Shown in pieces: positions 17,308-26,557 of a stretch of 64,000 nt of DNA. A program made the translations under genes and the position numbers. Positions within the stretch are counted from its first letter, which is position 1; each line of letters starts with the position of its first letter. This stretch comes from Evansella sp. LMS18 (GTDB lineage Bacteria > Bacillota > Bacilli > Bacillales > Salisediminibacteriaceae). Location: contig NZ_CP093301.1 in NCBI RefSeq assembly GCF_024362785.1, positions 4,340,001 to 4,404,000 of the forward strand, given 5' to 3'. The notes below the pieces were generated by a model, which was given only the letters and a program-made list of their open reading frames with translations, searched no databases and was not told where the DNA came from.

Positions 17308-17690
17308 CTCGAAATCAGGTGGTTCATTCGCGAAATCGGGCGTTCAATTCTCGAAATCGTGTGCTTCATTCTCGAAAAGGGGGAGTTAACAGGCGACCTG
17401 GAATTCAATCAACGAAATCGGGGTGGCTATCAACGAAATTGGTGTTTCAATAAACGAAATCAAGTGGTCAATCAACGAACTGGAATTCAATCAACGAAAT
17501 CGGTGGGTCAATCAACGAAATCTGGTGGTTAATCAACGAAAATGAGTAGTCAATCAACGAATTGGATTTCAATCAACGAAATCGGTGGGTCAATCAACGA
17601 AATTTGAGTTTCAATGAACGAAATCAAGTGATCAATCAGCGAACTGAATACCATTCATCGAAATCAGGTAGTCAACCTGCGAACAAAAAA
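17308..17690. repeat. Phased 21-bp degenerate repeat array (19 units), array 1
   Basis: Between fdhD and the dehydrogenase gene, 19 units share a CGAA(A/T) core. The CG cores lie at 17310, 331, 352, 373, 394, 413, 434, 455, 476, 495, 516, 537, 558, 577, 598, 619, 640, 659 and 680. From 17331 on, spacings run 21-21-21-19 again and again (82-bp super-period). The first units read ATTCTCGAAA, the middle ones ATCAACGAAA, the last ACCTGCGAAC. Open frames here are by-products, since 82 is not a multiple of 3. Confidence 0.9.
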
Positions 17691-17762
17691 CCATATACCA
17701 AAACCACCACCATCATAAAAAAATAAATTCCACTCTATTTTTACGAAAAAGGGGGATAAGCG

Positions 17763-20700
17763 ATGCTTACACGGCGCGAGTTCTTGAAGCGTGCTGGTGC
17801 TGTTACAGCTGGGGCAACAATTGCATCTGTGTCGGGGATTAATATCAAGCCGGTACAGGCTCAGGTTTCAAAAATCAAGCTGCAGGTGAAGGAAGGAAGA
17901 CAAGTTCCAAGTGTTTGCCCATATTGTTCCGTAGGATGCGGCATGATCATCACCGAATCCGAGGGGAAAATTATCAATATTGAAGGGAATCCGGACAGCC
18001 CGCTTAACTTAGGGTCATTATGTCCGAAAGGGGCGGCCGCATTTCAGCTAGTGGAAAACGATAATCGTCCGAAAGAGGTACTGTACCGTGCACCTCACTC
18101 CACATCATGGGAAACGCAGCCTCTCGACTGGGCGATGGACCGGATTGCGGAAAAGATTAAAGAAGACCGTGACAACAGCTTTATTGAAAAACAGGATGGA
18201 AAGCTTGTTAATGTGAACCCGGCTTTAGCATCTCTGGGCGGTTCCACCCTTGAAAATGAGTGGAATTATATACATGCGAAATTAATGCGTGGTTTAGGCG
18301 TTGTGAACGTCGAAAACCACGCCCGGATATGACACAGTTCTACAGTACCCGGTCTGGGTACTTCGTATGGCCGAGGCGGCGCGACTTCCACGGCGAGAGA
18401 TTTACAGGATGCTGATTGTATTGTCATTATGGGGTCAAACTTTGCGGAGAACCACCCGGTAGGTTTCCGTTTTGTTCTTAGAGCACGTGATAAGGGGGCG
18501 AAAGTCCTTCACATCGACCCTCGCTTCACACGAACTTCTGCAATGTCTTCAGATTACGTGCCAATGCGATCAGGTACAGACATTGCTTTTATCGGCGCGC
18601 TCATTAACTATGTAATTCAGAATGACAAGTTTTTTAAGGAGTATGTTGTAAATTACACGAATGCTCCGTTCATCGTGAAAGAGGAGTATAAGGATACAGA
18701 AGATCTGGAAGGTATTTTTTCAGGATTCGATCCGGACAAAAAAGCTTATGACAATGCAAGCTGGGCATATGAGCGGGAAGACCCTGTCGAGCCTGAAGGG
18801 GAGCCGGCAAACCTTTCAGAGCGTTTAGCCCGGGAAAAACTGGCGGGACGTCCAAAACGTGATGAAACGCTTCAGCATCCGAGAAGTGTGTTCCAGCTGA
18901 TGAAAAAGCATTACTCCCGCTACACACCGGAAATGGTAGAGGAAATTTGCGGAACATCGAAAGAAGAATTTCTCATGGTCGCGAAAACGGTAACAGCAAA
19001 CTCTAACGCAGAGCGAACCACGACATTCTGTTACGCCATGGGGTGGACCCAGCATACGTACGGAGTGCAGACGATCCGATCAGGCGCGATTCTTCAGGGG
19101 TTGCTTGGAAACATGGGACGTCCTGGCGGCGGTATTCTGGCATTAAGGGGACATGCGAACGTACAAGGGGCCACGGATTTATCCACCCTCTGGAACTCGC
19201 TCCCTGGATACCTGGATATGCCTGCAAAAGGGGCGGCACATGACACGCTGGAAGATTTCCTACGTGACAAAATGAGGCCTACAAGCTTCTGGCAGAACTA
19301 TCCTAAGTATTTAGTCAGCATTTTGAAAGCATGGTATGGGGATGCGGCAACACCAGCGAACGATTTTGCATATGAGGCCCTTCCGAAAACTCTGGGTAAC
19401 CATTCCCACTACAAAATGTTCGAAGATGCTTATAACGGTATCATCAAAGGGATGATGGTGATCGGGCAGAACCCTGCCGTAGGAGGCCAGAATGCGAGCT
19501 TCCACCGTAAAGCTTTGGGAAAACTCGACTGGCTTGTCGTAAAGGATCCATTCCTGATTGAAACGGCCACTTTCTGGTATGAAGCACCTGAAGTGAAGAA
19601 TGGTTCTGTCAAAGCAGAAGACATTGGCACCGAGGTATTTTATATGCCATCCACCGTTTTTGCCGAAACAGAGGGCAGTTTCACTAACACAAGCCGGCTT
19701 CTCCAGACGAAGGAAAAAGCAGCAGACCCTCCGGGAGACTGCCGTTCCGACCTCTGGTTCACTTATGAGCTTGGTAAGAGACTGAAGGAATTATATAAAG
19801 ATAGTAACGCCAAACGGGACTGGGGATTTAATCATCTTACCTGGGATTATGAACCGGATGTGAATCCGCGCTTTAAAATTCAGGAACCGAGTGAACATAA
19901 AATCGTGAAGGAAATCAATGGCTATGATGTAGCGACAGGTGCACCTGTTGGAGGTTTCGGAGATTTACAGGATGATGGTTCCACTGCTTGCGGCTGCTGG
20001 ATTTACTCCGGAGTTTTACCGGAAGAGTCCCTTAACCGGGCGGCAAATCGCGAAGGGGATGACTACCAGTATTTAAACTGGGGTTTCGCATGGCCGGCTA
20101 ACCGACGTAACCTCTACAATCGCGCATCTGCAAGGCCGGATGGAAAGCCATGGTCTGAGCGTAAAAAATATATTTGGTGGGATGCAGCGAAAGAGGAATG
20201 GACCGGGTATGACGTTCCTGACTTCGCAGCAACAAAAGCCCCGGATACACCAGCAGTGCCTGGCGGGGTAGGATTAGCAGCACAAAGCGGTAAGGATCCG
20301 TTTTTAATGAATCCGGATGGGGTTATCCAATTGTTTGCGCCTGCCGGTTTGGCGGACGGACCATTGCCAACCCATTATGAACCGCCGGATACACCTGTCT
20401 CAAAGAACATTTTATATCCTGATCAGACTTTCAGCCCGACAGCAGTCATTTTCGAGCATCTTCCTAATAACAAGGTCCATGGGGCGAACAACAGCAACTA
20501 TCCATTTGTTATTACAACGTACCGTGTAACGGAGCATCATTTAAGCGGCGCAATGACTCGCTGGCTCCCATGGCTTGCAGAGTTAATGCCTGAGCTGTTC
20601 CTGGAAATCAGTCCTGAGCTGGCTTCAGAGTTAGGGGTTCAAAGTAAAGATTTCGTCACCGTCGAAACAGGCCGTGGAAAAATCGAAGCGAGAGCGCTAG

Positions 20701-20909
20701 TAACAAAACGTATGCGGCCATTAAAAGTGGAAGGCAAAATGGTCCACACAGTGGGAATGCCGATTCACTGGGGCTATTCCGGTGTTGCAACAGGTTCAGT
20801 TCCAAATGATTTAAGTGCTATCGTTGCCGATCCGAACGTTTACATCCACTCTTCCAAGGCATTTACCTGTAACGTGAAAAAAGGCAGATTACCAGGAGGG
20901 GTAGTATAA
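17763..20909 (+). CDS. fdnG: Formate dehydrogenase catalytic subunit, selenocysteine-containing, Tat-exported
   Basis: The 1048-residue molybdopterin enzyme oxidises formate to CO2. It begins with a Tat signal (TRREFLKRAGA, to about residue 34), then a [4Fe-4S] motif C52-x2-C55-x3-C59 with a fourth Cys near residue 87. Bis-MGD-binding domains follow. An in-frame TGA at 18330-18332 (codon 190) sits in the context 'NHARI-U-HSSTV', matching the 'ARV-U-HGPTV' site of E. coli FdnG/FdoG. Downstream 'GRGGATST...DADCIVIMGSNFAENHPVG' continues in the same frame, so TGA is read as selenocysteine. A conventional gene caller would split it in two. E. coli FdnG is 1015 residues with Sec196. Confidence 0.92.
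18333..18370 (+). promoter_or_regulatory. Bacterial SECIS element
   Basis: Right after the UGA the mRNA can form AGTACCC-GGTCT-GGGTACT (18344-18362), extended below by TAC/GTA with a 2-nt bulge. The loop GGUCU begins 19 nt after the UGA, the same distance and sequence as in E. coli fdhF, where it binds SelB. Confidence 0.88.
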
Positions 20910-20910
20910 A

Positions 20911-21723
20911 ATGACACAGATTGAAAGCAGAAAAGGTATGTTTATTGACACTACCCTTTGCCACGGATGTAAGGCGTGTGAAGTAGCATGTAAGTCATGG
21001 AATGAGCTGCCTGCCAACTCTGCTCCGTCGTTAACCGGGAACAGTTACGATAACACAGGCAAGCTGGACGGGGAAAACTGGCGCCATGTGAAATTTATCG
21101 AGGACATTTCTGATGACCGGAAAGATTCACGCTGGCTTTTTCTGTCAGATTCCTGTAAACACTGTCAGCTGGCAGGATGTATGTCCGTCTGCCCGACAAA
21201 TGCGATTATCCGTACGGAGTTTGACACTGTCTATATTGATCATGATACGTGTATCGGCTGTAAATACTGCATTACCGGCTGTCCATTCGGTGTAATCGAG
21301 ATTGGCCATCTGAGCGGGACCGCAGAAAAATGTACGTTATGTTATGACCGTCTGCAGGCCGGCCAGCAGCCGGCATGTGCCCAGGCGTGCCCGACCGATT
21401 CTATCGAGTTCGGGGAAGTGGAAGACCTGGTGACGATGGCTAAAAAGAGAGAGCAGTATTTACAATCTGCTGGCTACGGGAAAGCGCAGATTTATGGAGA
21501 CAAAAATATTTTAGGCGGCCTGAACGTGTTTTACATGCTTGAAGATAAACCGGAAAAATACGGTCTTCCAAGCAATCCGCAAATGCCTCAAAAAACCATG
21601 GTTGGTGGTTACTGGAGTAGTGTTTTCAGCTTATTCGCTGTTGGCCTTGTATCCCTTCTGAGCTTCCGGTCGTACCGTGAACGGAAGTTTAAAGAAGAAG
21701 AAGAAACCACCACAGGTGCGTAA
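20911..21723 (+). CDS. fdnH: Formate dehydrogenase iron-sulfur subunit
   Basis: The 270-residue product has four ferredoxin-type cysteine clusters: 'CHGCKACEVAC', 'CKHCQLAGCMSVCP', 'CIGCKYCITGCP' and 'CTLC...CAQACP'. They should carry electrons from the catalytic subunit across to the membrane subunit. A C-terminal membrane helix (about 232-250) anchors it, as in FdnH. The ATG overlaps the ribosome site region of the preceding stop (AGGAGGGG), so translation is coupled. Confidence 0.92.
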   Translation: MTQIESRKGMFIDTTLCHGCKACEVACKSWNELPANSAPSLTGNSYDNTGKLDGENWRHVKFIEDISDDRKDSRWLFLSDSCKHCQLAGCMSVCPTNAIIRTEFDTVYIDHDTCIGCKYCITGCPFGVIEIGHLSGTAEKCTLCYDRLQAGQQPACAQACPTDSIEFGEVEDLVTMAKKREQYLQSAGYGKAQIYGDKNILGGLNVFYMLEDKPEKYGLPSNPQMPQKTMVGGYWSSVFSLFAVGLVSLLSFRSYRERKFKEEEETTTGA

Positions 21724-21737
21724 AAGGAGGCTAAAGG

Positions 21738-22673
21738 ATGTACAATTATGAACTGACCCAATTAAAAAGTCCGGATTTTCCTTTTATTATCATCTTTGAC
21801 CTTTTCATCGGCGGGATAGCGGCAGGGGCGTTTTTAGTCGCTGTCCTCCTCCTGGCCTTTGGGGGCAAAATTAATAAAGCAGGATTGCACCGTGCTTATT
21901 ATATAACGATAGCACTCCTGCCGGTTTACGGATTGCTTCTTATTCTAAAGCTGGAACAAAAAGAACGGTTCGTTAATGTCATGTGGCAGGCAAGGGAAGG
22001 CAGCCTAATGATCAACTTCCAGTCGCCAATGTCGTTAGGTGCCTGGGTGTTAAATGTATTTATCGTTTTTGCGGCAGTCGGTTTTCTCTATGCGTTAAGG
22101 AAAGACGGCCTGCTTCAATTTTCATGGGCGGAAAAGCTTTATAAGTCAGCGGTCTGGCTCCATGAAGGCCCTGGGGCTAAAGTATTCCTGTCGCTTGGAG
22201 CTGTTTTTGCAGGATGGTTCGCTATGTACTTGGGAGTACTTGTGACAACATCACACCTGCCTGCATGGACAGCAACGCCTTTCATACCAACATTATGGGC
22301 ATTTAGTGCAGTAGTTACAGGTGTATCTGTCGTGATTTTACTGCTTGTTTTTACGAACCGGGGTTCCCAGATGGATGAATCGATTCACCGCCTTGATAAC
22401 ATCGTGAAAAGTGTGATCGTCGCAAACATCGTGATGATCATCGTCTTCGTGATTGCATTGGGGCAATGGAGCGAGACGGTGACAAGAGGAATGTACGGTG
22501 CCCTCTTATGGGGCGGTGTCGTCGGTGCCGGTTTGTTAGTGCCATTACTGTTAAAAATGAAGCCAAAACTTCTCGGGCAAAAATACACGTTAATTTTTTC
22601 AAGTGTATTAGTTCTGGTCGGCGGATTTATCCTTCGGTACGTGGTGATGATGGGGCCGATGTCGTATTGGTGA
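21738..22673 (+). CDS. NrfD/PsrC-type membrane subunit of formate dehydrogenase
   Basis: The 311-residue product has about eight membrane helices and belongs to the NrfD/PsrC (polysulfide reductase) quinone-interacting family ('LFIGGIAAGAFLVAVLLL' at the start, 'SPMSLGAWVL', 'LGVLVTTSHLPAW'). It replaces the cytochrome b subunit FdnI of E. coli, so electrons should pass from the Fe-S subunit to the quinone pool without heme b here. It follows the Fe-S gene after 14 bp with AAAGGAGG. Confidence 0.88.
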   Translation: MYNYELTQLKSPDFPFIIIFDLFIGGIAAGAFLVAVLLLAFGGKINKAGLHRAYYITIALLPVYGLLLILKLEQKERFVNVMWQAREGSLMINFQSPMSLGAWVLNVFIVFAAVGFLYALRKDGLLQFSWAEKLYKSAVWLHEGPGAKVFLSLGAVFAGWFAMYLGVLVTTSHLPAWTATPFIPTLWAFSAVVTGVSVVILLLVFTNRGSQMDESIHRLDNIVKSVIVANIVMIIVFVIALGQWSETVTRGMYGALLWGGVVGAGLLVPLLLKMKPKLLGQKYTLIFSSVLVLVGGFILRYVVMMGPMSYW

Positions 22674-22734
22674 GATTGAAATCGTGGGGTCATGAAGGAA
22701 GTATTGAGTCCTGCGGATACACTCGGGTGTTTAA

Positions 22735-22826
22735 TGCGCGAAATCTAAGGTTGAATGCACGAAATCGAGAGTCTAATGAACGAAACCACCGATTCAATGA
22801 ACGATATGGCGGGCCATCAACAAAAT
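22735..22826. repeat. Phased 21-bp repeat array, array 2 (5 units)
   Basis: CGAAA-type cores at 22739, 22760, 22781, 22802 and 22821 (last CG mutated to CA). Spacings are 21-21-21-19, one full super-period of array 1. Confidence 0.8.
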
Positions 22827-22844
22827 AATATAAACAGCATCTTT

Positions 22845-22890
22845 AGGAAAGGAGACAGCATGTATTATCCAGCTTTCTCCTTTCTTTTTA
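22845..22890 (+). terminator. Terminator of the formate dehydrogenase operon
   Basis: AGGAAAGGAGA pairs with TCTCCTTTCTT across a 19-nt loop, followed by TTTTTATAT. Confidence 0.75.
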
Positions 22891-22920
22891 TATAATCCTG
22901 TTAAATTTGTGGATAATTAA

Positions 22921-23045
22921 CGCTTCAGACGGACGCGTTCTGCGGGCACGGCTTCAACTAATTTTTGACGGCTGAACGCCGTCAAAAATGGATTTTCAGC
23001 TCGCGCTATTCCCGCCAGAGTCGCCGCCTTACGCTGCAATCGAAA
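22921..23045. repeat. G/C-rich intergenic element with perfect hairpin
   Basis: Much richer in G/C than its surroundings, it holds ATTTTTGACGG-CTGAACG-CCGTCAAAAAT (22961-22989), flanked by 'GCGGGCACGGCTTCA' and 'CAGCTCGCGCTATTCCCGCC...GCCGCCTTACGCTGCAATC'. From memory it resembles a widespread Bacillaceae intergenic repeat; this was not searched. Confidence 0.55.
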
Positions 23046-23112
23046 AGTTTTCAAAGGCTATATATGTTATTCATTTAGACTAGAAACTTATTAAAAGGAA
23101 AGAGGGGCGGTT

Positions 23113-23970
23113 ATGAGCAAAGTCAGATCTGTAAAAAATGTGTGGAGCCGCATGATTGATAAAAATAAAGAACTGAAGAATGTTTCAAAGATTCATATTG
23201 ATTTGATAGAGCGACTGGAAAAAGCTGAACCTTCAGTTGCTGAGCTGAATTTATCTAAAGAGGAAGTGGAAGGAAAACTTAAAGAAGGAATTCCTTACTT
23301 AGAAGGGGAAGAAGATAATATTGAGCTGAGTTCAGCTGTTATTCAGTTTCGTGAACTTTCAAGCTGGACAGGGTTAGGCGACTCCCGCTCAAATTTTAAA
23401 AAGATGGGCAAGAAAGCTGAAGATATGGAAATTCATCATCTGCTAAAGGCCTGGTTAACTGGTGAAAGTATGGCCATTGACCAGTTTGCAGATAAATTCC
23501 ATCTGCCCTTGGATGTTTTATTTGTACTCGTTCGCTACAGCTTGCTGCCTACTTTACATGAATACGCAAAAGAGTTCGATCAAACTAAAGTGTTTAATGA
23601 AGAAGCATGGATGAAAGATTATTGTCCAGTATGCGGCGATCAGCACGGTCTTGCGGAATACCGGGGCAGCGAGAGATTCCGCCACTTCCGATGTTTATCA
23701 TGTGCCGGCGATTGGGTGTTCTGGCGAATTGCCTGCCCCCACTGTGACAACCGGGACCATAACAAACTGAGCACCATCTTCATTAAAGAAGAGAAAGGCT
23801 CCTTCCAGATTGATGTTTGCGATGAATGCAATGGCTACGTGAAAGGAATAAATAAACTCGACCCATCAAGCCCAATATTTTTGTTATTAGACGATTTTGC
23901 AACATTTCATTTAGATATGCTGGCAAAAGAAAAAGGATACGTGCGGGGGTGCCTGTCACCACCCGAATAA
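23113..23970 (+). CDS. fdhE: Formate dehydrogenase accessory protein FdhE
   Basis: The 285-residue product is FdhE-like: a helical N-terminal domain and a C-terminal part with four CxxC pairs ('YCPVCGD', 'FRCLSCAGDW', 'IACPHCDNRD', 'VCDECNGY') that bind iron in rubredoxin-like fashion. It helps to maturate the Tat-exported formate dehydrogenase. The last six codons and the stop come from a dispersed repeat (23948), so the natural C-terminus seems to have been replaced by GCLSPPE. ATG follows AGAGGGG. Confidence 0.9.
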   Translation: MSKVRSVKNVWSRMIDKNKELKNVSKIHIDLIERLEKAEPSVAELNLSKEEVEGKLKEGIPYLEGEEDNIELSSAVIQFRELSSWTGLGDSRSNFKKMGKKAEDMEIHHLLKAWLTGESMAIDQFADKFHLPLDVLFVLVRYSLLPTLHEYAKEFDQTKVFNEEAWMKDYCPVCGDQHGLAEYRGSERFRHFRCLSCAGDWVFWRIACPHCDNRDHNKLSTIFIKEEKGSFQIDVCDECNGYVKGINKLDPSSPIFLLLDDFATFHLDMLAKEKGYVRGCLSPPE

Positions 23971-23995
23971 TCTTGTTTCACGCAAATTGTTTCAC
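23948..23995. repeat. GGTGCCTGTCACC repeat, copy 4
   Basis: GGTG-CCTGT-CACC, then ACCCGAATAATCTTG and two TTTCAC boxes. It overlaps the fdhE 3' end and supplies its TAA. Confidence 0.75.
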
Positions 23996-24026
23996 AATAT
24001 TTCATTAACAAAAGGGGGGGAGGAAA

Positions 24027-24632
24027 ATGAACGCAGGGTTAATTGTATTGTCCGGTGGAAAGTCGAGCAGGATGGGGAGAAACAAAGCACTGCTGCCGAT
24101 AGAAGGTAAAGCAATGATTCAACGCATTTTTGACAGTCTTGGTGAAGAGTTCTCTGACCGCATTCTTGTTACTAATCGTCCGGAAGAATATGCTCCTGTA
24201 CTACCGGAAGGAGTAAAAATTGTTTCAGATGTATATCCTGGTTCAGGGCCATTATCGGGCATCCATGCCGGGTTATTGGCATCAGCAGCGGAGTACAACG
24301 TGGTCGCCGCATGTGATATGCCGTTTGTATCAAGAAAGGTAGCACAATTACTGGTGCAAAATAGCAATGGATATGAAGCAGTTGTTCCTCGGTTTAACGG
24401 AATGAGACAGCCGTTATTTGCTGTCTACCATAAGTCGGCGGTCAGGGAGATTGAAGGCATTTTAGAAGGGAATGACTTCCGGGTAAATAACCTGTGGGAA
24501 AAACTCAATACACTCTGGCTGGAGGAGGACGCTCTCAGCACCATCCCTGAGATCGAGCAGGCTTTTATAAACATAAACTACCCGGAGGAATACGATGCTT
24601 TGGATGGTAGTTCAAAAAGTTCAGAGGGTTAA
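24027..24632 (+). CDS. mobA: Molybdenum cofactor guanylyltransferase MobA
   Basis: The 201-residue product has the nucleotidyltransferase signature 'LSGGKSSRMGRNKALLPIEGK', 'GPLSGIHAGL' and 'AACDMPFVS'. It links GMP to molybdopterin to make the guanine dinucleotide cofactor needed by the formate dehydrogenase encoded just upstream. ATG follows AAGGGGGGGAGG. It probably closes the operon, as a strong terminator follows. Confidence 0.92.
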   Translation: MNAGLIVLSGGKSSRMGRNKALLPIEGKAMIQRIFDSLGEEFSDRILVTNRPEEYAPVLPEGVKIVSDVYPGSGPLSGIHAGLLASAAEYNVVAACDMPFVSRKVAQLLVQNSNGYEAVVPRFNGMRQPLFAVYHKSAVREIEGILEGNDFRVNNLWEKLNTLWLEEDALSTIPEIEQAFININYPEEYDALDGSSKSSEG

Positions 24633-24664
24633 TTTTTTTTTTAGAAACAAGACATTCATATGTG

Positions 24665-24706
24665 AAAACACAAGTGACTTAACAGAAGAAATCACTTGTG
24701 TTTTTA
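24665..24706 (+). terminator. Terminator after mobA
   Basis: AACACAAGTGA pairs with TCACTTGTGTT, followed by TTTATTT. Confidence 0.88.
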
Positions 24707-24778
24707 TTTATTTTCCATCAAAAAATATGGATATTTATGTTAAGTTAGGAGAGAGGAAAAAGCTAGGAGGAGTATACA

Positions 24779-25177
24779 TTGTCAAAAGGATTGCTACATC
24801 ATATTGAAATATATGTTTCAGATATAAAAAGAACAGTAGATTTTTGGGGTTGGTTTCTGGAGGAATTAGGATACACATCTTATCAAGAATGGGGAAAAGG
24901 GCAAAGTTGGAAATTAGGTGATACCTACATTGTTTTTGTACAAGCGGAGGACAGGTTTTTAGATATTCCGTACCATAGATGCCGAGCAGGGCTCAATCAT
25001 TTAGCTTTTCATGCCTCATCACGTCAACATGTAGACGAAATGACAAAAAAATTGAAAGCGAGAAAAGTTAATATTCTTTATTCAGATAAGCATCCTTTCG
25101 CTGGAGGAGATAACTATTATGCTGTTTTTTTTGAAGACCCAGATAGAATAAAGGTGGAACTAGTTGCACCAGAGTAG
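24779..25177 (+). CDS. VOC (glyoxalase/dioxygenase fold) protein
   Basis: The 132-residue product shows the VOC pattern: 'HHIEIYVSDIKRTVDFWGWFLEELGY' at the N-terminus, 'GLNHLAFHASSRQHVDEMTKKL' mid-way and 'YYAVFFEDPDRIKVELVAP' at the end. His, His and Glu at the usual metal positions are kept. The substrate is unknown. It starts with TTG 24779; CTAGGAGG lies 8 nt upstream and no ATG is near. Confidence 0.82.
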   Translation: MSKGLLHHIEIYVSDIKRTVDFWGWFLEELGYTSYQEWGKGQSWKLGDTYIVFVQAEDRFLDIPYHRCRAGLNHLAFHASSRQHVDEMTKKLKARKVNILYSDKHPFAGGDNYYAVFFEDPDRIKVELVAPE

Positions 25178-25304
25178 TGTTTGTGACGAAAATTGTCATG
25201 TGAATTCTACGCTCAAGCTGTTAGAAATAGCGAACCGCTAGTTGCAAAGTTACATCTTTTACTAGACTACGTTAACTAGTAAATTATATTAAGGAGAGTT
25301 ATTT

Positions 25305-25802
25305 TTGATAAGTAAAATTGTAGCAAAGACAAGGTGGACTAATCTATTATTATTTTCAATTCTCACCATCGGGTGTCAAAGTGAAGAGAATAACAATGAA
25401 TTAAACCTTGGAGAAACAGCTGAAACTGAAAAGTTGGAAGTCACCCCTACAGAAATTAAGATAGGAACTGCGGACAATCAATTACGAGGAAGAGAAGTTG
25501 AACCACATGCTCAAATTGCAGTTATAGATATCACTCTAGAAAATACCTCAGATTCTTCATTGGCAATAGACAGAGATTTCTACTACGAATCTTTTGGAAT
25601 TCTAGTAGAGGACGAAGCAGGTATAGGTCGAATGGATACAAATGCCTTTCCATTCGATGGAGTGTTTTTGGGTGACTTAATAGCAGGAGAGACAGTGGAT
25701 ACCCGCTTGGAAATATACAATTCACTCGGTCAAATGTATTTAGTTTTTGACCATGGTGGTGACCTGGAAGATGGATACGAAGTAAGGTGGAGTATAGAGT
25801 AA
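25305..25802 (+). CDS. Putative lipoprotein, DUF4352-like
   Basis: The 165-residue product has an N-terminal signal with a lipobox-like 'LTIGC' (Cys about residue 24), then an acidic linker. A beta-rich domain follows with 'VIDITLENTSDSSLAID', 'DLIAGETVDTRLEIYN', the pattern of DUF4352-type extracellular immunoglobulin-like domains. It should sit on the outer face of the membrane. It starts with TTG 25305 after AAGGAGAG. The function is unknown. Confidence 0.7.
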   Translation: MISKIVAKTRWTNLLLFSILTIGCQSEENNNELNLGETAETEKLEVTPTEIKIGTADNQLRGREVEPHAQIAVIDITLENTSDSSLAIDRDFYYESFGILVEDEAGIGRMDTNAFPFDGVFLGDLIAGETVDTRLEIYNSLGQMYLVFDHGGDLEDGYEVRWSIE

Positions 25803-25885
25803 TTTCTTAGTGCTAAAGGAGTTCTAGATACAAATCAGAAGGTCGTAGGTGAAATTAGGTATAAACTATAGGTGGTGATTTTAGA

Positions 25886-26503
25886 ATGGAACCGAAATGG
25901 CTTGAATGGGCGAAACAACTTCAATCCATTGCACAGGCAGGATTGACTTATTCGAAAGATGTGTACGACCTGGAAAGATTTGAATTGATCAGAAATATTA
26001 GCGTTGAAATGCTGTCACTGCATACAAATGTTAGTGAGACGTTAATAAAAGACCTCTTTGCAAATGAAACTGGTTACGCAACTCCCAAGGTAGATATTCG
26101 ATGTGTTGTCTTTAAAGACAATAAAATATTAATGGTTAAAGAAAACACAGATGGAGCCTGGGCGTTACCAGGTGGATGGGGAGATATAGGGTTAACTCCG
26201 AGCGAAGTTGCTGTCAAAGAAGTAAAAGAAGAATCAGGGTTTGACGTGAAAACTACTAAATTGATAGGTGTGCTTGATAAGAAATGCCATCCACATCCTC
26301 CTTCGCCTTATCATGTTTATAAAATGTTTATTCAATGTGAAATTATAGGTGGGAATCCACAAGAAGGAATTGAAACGAGCGCAGTTGAATTTTTCCCTGA
26401 AAATGAACTGCCCTCATTATCAATAGCCAGAAATACAGAATCTCAAATGAAAATGGTTTTCAGACATTTACATAATCCACAGGAAGCTGCATTTTTTGAT
26501 TAA
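25886..26503 (+). CDS. NUDIX hydrolase with N-terminal NUDIX_N_2 domain
   Basis: The 205-residue product has a helical N-terminal domain (about 1-60, NUDIX_N_2-like) and a NUDIX domain with the box 'GGWGDIGLTPSEVAVKEVKEESGF'-type signature, in which the usual Arg before Glu is Lys. 'RCVVFKDNKILMVKE' precedes it. Related enzymes hydrolyse ADP-ribose or other nucleoside diphosphate compounds. ATG follows AGGTGGTGATT. Confidence 0.88.
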   Translation: MEPKWLEWAKQLQSIAQAGLTYSKDVYDLERFELIRNISVEMLSLHTNVSETLIKDLFANETGYATPKVDIRCVVFKDNKILMVKENTDGAWALPGGWGDIGLTPSEVAVKEVKEESGFDVKTTKLIGVLDKKCHPHPPSPYHVYKMFIQCEIIGGNPQEGIETSAVEFFPENELPSLSIARNTESQMKMVFRHLHNPQEAAFFD

Positions 26504-26557
26504 AAAAAGAATGTTGGCTCATTGTTGCGTTAATTAAAAGCAATAGTGGAAGATCTA

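Noticed and set aside
17175-17532. Overlapping frames on both strands in the repeat array (SRI/NQRN-rich proteins)
   Set aside because: They arise from the 21-bp repeat; the 19-bp steps shift the frame every 82 bp and no ribosome site is present.
17308-17690. CRISPR array
   Set aside because: Units are degenerate, only ~21 bp apart, with no constant repeat plus unique spacer and no cas genes.
18332-18429. A frameshift or nonsense mutation splitting the formate dehydrogenase gene
   Set aside because: Both halves are in the same frame, the TGA is at the known Sec position, and a SECIS hairpin follows.
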